A stretch of DNA of 9,317 bases from Ruminococcaceae bacterium UBA2656. GTDB taxonomy: Bacteria > Bacillota > Clostridia > Oscillospirales > Acutalibacteraceae. The stretch covers positions 34,642 to 43,958 of the forward strand of contig DENA01000038.1 of assembly GCA_002359465.1 (NCBI GenBank), given 5' to 3'. Position numbers and translations under genes: made by a program. The notes beneath the pieces were generated by a model. That model searched no databases. It worked only from the letters and a program-made list of their open reading frames with translations, and had not been told where the DNA came from. Below are positions 6,616-9,317 of the stretch, one piece after another; position 1 is the stretch's first letter; every line of letters begins with the position of its first letter.

Positions 6616-6660
6616 AAGGTGCGGCGAAGTTTTTCGCCGCACCTTTCATTCGGTTTATTT
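6616..6660 (+). terminator. Intrinsic terminator after the first plus-strand ABC operon
   Basis: AAGGTGCGGCGAA (6616-6628) and TTCGCCGCACCTT (6633-6645) form a perfect 13-bp, GC-rich stem with a 4-nt GTTT loop, starting 9 nt after the ATPase stop. The tail is T-rich but interrupted (TTTCATTCGGTTTATTTTG), so termination may be strong but not complete. Its place between the ATPase stop and a separate downstream promoter fits an operon end. Confidence 0.8.
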
Positions 6661-6735
6661 TGTCCATATCGCGGTGAACCAAAGCCAAAGGACAGGCTGT
6701 GATTGGTGCAATATCGCCAAATTTTAAATTACCCC

Positions 6736-6764
6736 TTTACTTTAGTACGCTAATAAGGTAATAT
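6736..6764 (+). promoter_or_regulatory. Predicted promoter of the polar amino acid ABC operon
   Basis: TTTACT (6736-6741) and TAATAT (6759-6764) are separated by 17 nt, 45 nt before the start codon at 6809. The surrounding 6722-6772 is AT-rich, and the likely transcript start is about 6771. The rest of the 201-nt gap (6608-6808) holds the preceding terminator and about 75 nt in which I see no clear operator. The short leader leaves no room for a riboswitch after this promoter. Confidence 0.6.
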
Positions 6765-6808
6765 ATTAATATCAGAGATACCAAAGAGAAGAGAAACGGG
6801 GTATTATA

Positions 6809-7678
6809 ATGAAAAAATTATTATCTTTATTATTAGCGGCAGGCATTGCCCTTTCCTGCGCCGCATGTGGCGGTACCGCTGCCAGCAGCGTCAATGGTTC
6901 CGCAAGCGCCGGCGCCGCACCGGCGTCTGCCGACGAATCATGGAGCAAGGTGGAAAAGGCCGGCAAACTGGTCCTTGGCCTTGACGACGCGTTCCCGCCG
7001 ATGGGATATGTCGACACCAAAACCGGCGAGCTGGTCGGCTTTGATATTGACCTTGCCAAAGAGGCATGCAAGCGCCTGAAAATCGAATTGAAGACGCAGC
7101 CGATTGACTGGAACAGCAAAACTGCCGAACTGAACAACGGCAATATTGACTGCCTTTGGAACGGTTTCAGCAAAACCGACGAAAGAGAAAAGGAATTCAG
7201 CCTGAGCATCCCCTATATGAAAAACAAACAGATCATTCTGGTGAAAACGGACTCCACCTATCAGGGGCTTGACTCTCTGGCAGGAAAGACCATCGGCGTA
7301 CAGTCGGATTCTTCCGCAGAGGTCGCTTTGAACGCGAACGAAGCTTTCAAGAAGACCCTAAAATCCGTGGTGCAGATTGACGATTACTCCAAAGCGGTTC
7401 TGGAACTGCAGAATGGTACGATTGACGCAATCAGTATTGATGAGGTTGTCGCCCGTTATTATCTGACCAACAACCCGAACGCCTACAAAGTTCTTCAGGA
7501 TAAAGACGGCAAGGATGCTTCGCTTGCCACGGAAGATTATGTCGTCGGTTTCCGCAAAGCGGACACCGCGCTGACAGAAAAGATCAACGGCGTACTGAAG
7601 GAAATGGCGGTGGACGGCACGATGACAACGATCTCCAAGAAATGGTTCGGCGAGGATGTTACAACCGTAGGGAAATAA
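6809..7678 (+). CDS. Polar amino acid ABC importer substrate-binding lipoprotein (SBP_bac_3)
   Basis: This is the extracellular binding protein of an amino acid importer of the HisJ/GlnH type. The 289-residue product has a signal peptide (MKKLLSLLLAAGIALSCAA) with lipidation at Cys20; Cys17 is a less likely alternative. An Ala/Ser/Gly linker follows to about residue 43. The fold begins GKLVLGLDDAFPPMGYVD (52-69), then GFDIDLAKEACKRL (77-90), NGNIDCLWNGFSKTDER (110-126), GKTIGVQSDSS (159-169) and GTIDAISIDEVVARYY (203-218). Arg126 and Asp211 match the arginine and aspartate that hold the carboxylate and amino groups of the ligand in this family, so an alpha-amino acid ligand is well supported. 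The side chain it prefers cannot be read from sequence. The ribosome binding site is a modest GGGG 7 nt upstream. A terminal KKWFGED is typical. Confidence 0.93.
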   Translation: MKKLLSLLLAAGIALSCAACGGTAASSVNGSASAGAAPASADESWSKVEKAGKLVLGLDDAFPPMGYVDTKTGELVGFDIDLAKEACKRLKIELKTQPIDWNSKTAELNNGNIDCLWNGFSKTDEREKEFSLSIPYMKNKQIILVKTDSTYQGLDSLAGKTIGVQSDSSAEVALNANEAFKKTLKSVVQIDDYSKAVLELQNGTIDAISIDEVVARYYLTNNPNAYKVLQDKDGKDASLATEDYVVGFRKADTALTEKINGVLKEMAVDGTMTTISKKWFGEDVTTVGK

Positions 7679-7727
7679 AACGGATGTACGTTCCAGGGAA
7701 AACTGTAACCGAAGAATCCATGATTAA

Positions 7728-7765
7728 CTGTCATCTGAGATTTCTCTCTTCACTCCGGATGACAG
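7728..7765 (+). other. First hairpin in the binding-protein/permease gap
   Basis: CTGTCATC (7728-7735) and GATGACAG (7758-7765) form a perfect 8-bp stem, extendable inward by a G·U and a G-C pair, around a pyrimidine-rich loop. It begins 49 nt after the binding-protein stop. No U-run follows. It is one of two hairpins in the 184-nt gap 7679-7862, in which I find no convincing gene. A role in mRNA stability or processing is inferred. Confidence 0.45.
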
Positions 7766-7791
7766 ATACAGGTTTCACTCTCCAGCGCGGC

Positions 7792-7834
7792 ATAGGGCCG
7801 GACTGTGTCCGGTTCTGTGCCTTTGGCTTTTTTT
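7792..7834 (+). terminator. Second hairpin with U-rich tail: possible leaky internal terminator
   Basis: CCGGAC (7798-7803) and GTCCGG (7807-7812) pair perfectly around a TGT loop. The stem extends to about 12 bp (7792-7803 with 7807-7818) through several G·U pairs. Seven T (7828-7834) follow, but a 9-nt spacer, GCCTTTGGC (7819-7827), separates them from the stem. That spacing should weaken termination, giving read-through to the permease. It sits 28 nt before the permease start at 7863. A partial terminator here would give more binding protein than membrane components, a common arrangement in ABC import operons. The function is inferred. Confidence 0.5.
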
Positions 7835-7862
7835 ATCACAATCATTTTATGGAGGTCCGTTC

Positions 7863-8504
7863 ATGAACTATCAGGTGCTTTTAACGCAAATGCTGGAAGC
7901 AACGCTCATGTCGCTGCGCATATTTTTTATCACCCTCATTTTTTCGCTGCCGCTTGGTCTGCTTGTAGCCAGAGGGCGCATGTCAAAGATCAAAATAATA
8001 AATCTTCCGGTAAGGCTCTACATATTGCTGATGCGCGGAACACCGCTGATGCTCCAGCTTTTATTTTTCTTTTACGCCTTAAAGCCCCTGTTCGGCATCC
8101 AGCTTGACCGTGTGCTCGCCGCCGAGGTCGCTTTCGTTCTGAATTATGCGGCATATTTCGCTGAGATTTTCCGCGGCGGGATTGAGGGGATTCCGCTGGG
8201 CCAGCACGAAGCGGCCAAGGTGCTTGGTTTTACGCGCAGCCAGACCTTCTTCCGCATCATCCTGCCCCAGGTCGTCAAGCATATTATTCCGCCGATGGGA
8301 AACGAGTTTATCACGCTGGTGAAGGATACTTCTCTGGCGCAGGTAATCGGAATCGTCGAGCTGCTCAAAGTGACCTCAAACTGGGTTTCCAGCGCAGTTA
8401 ACATGACGCCGCTGGTCATTGCGGGCGCATTCTACCTTGTGATGAACGGCGTTGTCACAAGATGCTTTACGATGGCCGAATCCCGGCTGGATTATTACCG
8501 TTAG
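7863..8504 (+). CDS. Polar amino acid ABC importer permease, HisM/GlnP family
   Basis: This is the membrane permease of the amino acid importer, of BPD_transp_1 type. With only one permease gene present it presumably forms a homodimer. The 213-residue product has the usual length and about five membrane helices, the first at about residues 12-36. Family stretches are visible: [16 protein letters not shown] (58-73), [18 protein letters not shown] (94-111), the ATPase-contacting EAA loop [20 protein letters not shown] (115-134), PQ at 135-136, and [14 protein letters not shown] (145-158). GGAGG (7851-7855) is placed 7 nt before the ATG. The stop codon overlaps the ribosome binding site of the following ATPase gene, so the two are tightly linked. 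The 184-nt gap from the binding-protein gene is unusually long for this operon type. Confidence 0.95.
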   Translation: MNYQVLLTQMLEATLMSLRIFFITLIFSLPLGLLVARGRMSKIKIINLPVRLYILLMRGTPLMLQLLFFFYALKPLFGIQLDRVLAAEVAFVLNYAAYFAEIFRGGIEGIPLGQHEAAKVLGFTRSQTFFRIILPQVVKHIIPPMGNEFITLVKDTSLAQVIGIVELLKVTSNWVSSAVNMTPLVIAGAFYLVMNGVVTRCFTMAESRLDYYR

Positions 8505-8514
8505 GAGGATGAAA

Positions 8515-9279
8515 ATGCATATTCTGACTGCTGAAAATATTTGCAAAAGCTTTGACGGCACGGACGTGCTGAAAGGCATTTCCATAGAAGTTACCCGGGG
8601 GCAGGTGCTCGCCGTGATCGGGCCGTCCGGTTCCGGGAAAAGCACCCTGCTACGCTGCATCACTCAGCTGGAAACGGTGGATTCCGGGGAAATCACAATT
8701 TGCGGCGACACACTGGTCAAAAACGGTACGAACGGCAAGGCAGTCTACGCGGACAAAGCGGCATGCGGCAAAATCGGGCTGCATATCGGACTGGTTTTCC
8801 AGAATTTTAACCTTTTCCCCCACTTGTCGGTGATGCAGAACATTACCGAGGCACCCGTCCGCGTGCTGAACCGGTCCAAGGCGGAAGCGGAATCCACCGC
8901 AACCGAACTGCTGAAAAAAATGGACCTGTCGGATAAGGCGGACGCCTACCCCTGCCAGCTTTCCGGCGGACAGCAGCAGCGTGTTTCCATTGCGAGAGCA
9001 CTCGCGATGAACCCGGACATCCTGTTTTTCGACGAGCCGACGAGCGCGCTTGACCCGGAGCTGACCGGTGAAATTCTTAAGGTTATCCGCGAGCTTGCAG
9101 CCGAGCATATGACTATGGTGGTTGTAACGCACGAGATGAAATTTGCCCGGGACGTCGCCGACTATGTGGTCTTTATGGACAACGGCGTGATTGTTGAGCA
9201 GGGAAAGCCGGAACAGCTTTTTGAAAATACGCAGAATGAGCGCACCAAGGCATTCCTTTCCCGCTTTAACGAAAATTAG
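8515..9279 (+). CDS. Polar amino acid ABC importer ATPase, GlnQ family
   Basis: This is the cytoplasmic ATPase of the amino acid importer. The 254-residue product has Walker [10 protein letters not shown] (36-44), Q-loop Gln96 in [11 protein letters not shown], signature LSGGQQQR (149-156), Walker B ILFFD (169-173) with Glu174, D-loop ALD (178-180) and His206 in [21 protein letters not shown] and [12 protein letters not shown] mark the GlnQ/HisP family. An insert at about residues 66-90 (Lys/Gly-rich, before the Q-loop) makes it slightly longer than the shortest GlnQ proteins. The start at 8515 ([11 protein letters not shown]) lies 6 nt after AGGAGG (8503-8508). An in-frame ATG at 8509 touches that site directly and is less likely, and longer readings run into the permease gene. 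The last 38 nt of the window after the stop show no feature I can support. Confidence 0.95.
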   Translation: MHILTAENICKSFDGTDVLKGISIEVTRGQVLAVIGPSGSGKSTLLRCITQLETVDSGEITICGDTLVKNGTNGKAVYADKAACGKIGLHIGLVFQNFNLFPHLSVMQNITEAPVRVLNRSKAEAESTATELLKKMDLSDKADAYPCQLSGGQQQRVSIARALAMNPDILFFDEPTSALDPELTGEILKVIRELAAEHMTMVVVTHEMKFARDVADYVVFMDNGVIVEQGKPEQLFENTQNERTKAFLSRFNEN

Positions 9280-9317
9280 TGGAACCAAAAACAATAAATC
9301 CGTCTAAAAAAGCGCTG

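Noticed and set aside
6759..6772. Overlapping AT palindromes (TAATATATTA, ATATTAATAT) at the amino acid operon promoter
   Set aside because: They coincide with the -10 hexamer in a pure A/T stretch, where short palindromes arise by chance.
7642..7866. A 74-codon frame spanning the gap between amino acid binding protein and permease
   Set aside because: It starts inside the binding-protein gene, has no ribosome binding site, no recognisable features, and runs through both hairpins; the gap looks like RNA structure rather than a gene.
1..9317. CRISPR arrays, insertion sequences, tRNA or rRNA genes, prophage or defence genes
   Set aside because: No repeat-spacer pattern, transposase-like frame, or RNA gene signature was seen on either strand; all coding space is taken by ABC importer genes.

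Overview
The window holds ten protein-coding genes that make up three ABC importers, all following ordinary operon logic, plus the regulatory DNA between them. The organism looks like a moderately GC-rich member of the Clostridia (Bacillota). The evidence is the strong AGGAGG-type ribosome binding sites, lipoprotein signal peptides on every solute-binding protein, Bacillus-style TTAACA Pho-box repeats, and protein sequences of the type seen in Oscillospirales/Ruminococcaceae-like bacteria. The lineage is an inference from overall resemblance; no marker gene is present.

Region 1 (1-3393, minus strand) is a phosphate-specific transport operon in the order pstS-pstC-pstA-pstB, with pstB running off the left edge. 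The genes overlap or nearly touch. The promoter at about 3442-3484 carries a clear tandem array of PhoP/PhoB-type half-sites with an 11-bp period. PstC is unusual: at 452 residues it has about 165 extra N-terminal residues, predicted to form four membrane helices, ahead of a normal PstC permease. A terminator-like RNA hairpin lies inside the first codons of pstC.

Region 2 (3394-3721) is the divergent intergenic region. It holds the pst promoter on the minus strand and a well-formed sigma-A promoter (17-bp spacer) on the plus strand. A 31-nt dyad and a 14-nt direct repeat lie just downstream of that plus-strand promoter.

Region 3 (3722-6607, plus strand) is a three-gene ABC importer of the PF04392-type binding protein / LIV-type permease / ATPase class. 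This is the TrpX-TrpY-TrpZ-like family, for which tryptophan is one known ligand. No T-box or other recognisable tryptophan-specific leader is present, so the substrate is left open. A 13-bp hairpin ends the operon.

Region 4 (6809-9279, plus strand) is a polar amino acid importer: a PF00497-type binding lipoprotein, a single HisM/GlnP-type permease and a GlnQ-type ATPase. It has its own promoter. A 184-nt gap with two hairpins separates the binding-protein gene from the permease gene. The last 38 nt (9280-9317) show nothing I can assign.

All three operons put the binding-protein gene first and have a stable hairpin between it (or just past its end) and the first membrane gene. This suggests one shared way of making more binding protein than membrane complex. 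I did not find a previously undescribed multi-gene system. The features most worth following are the PstC extension and the hairpins.
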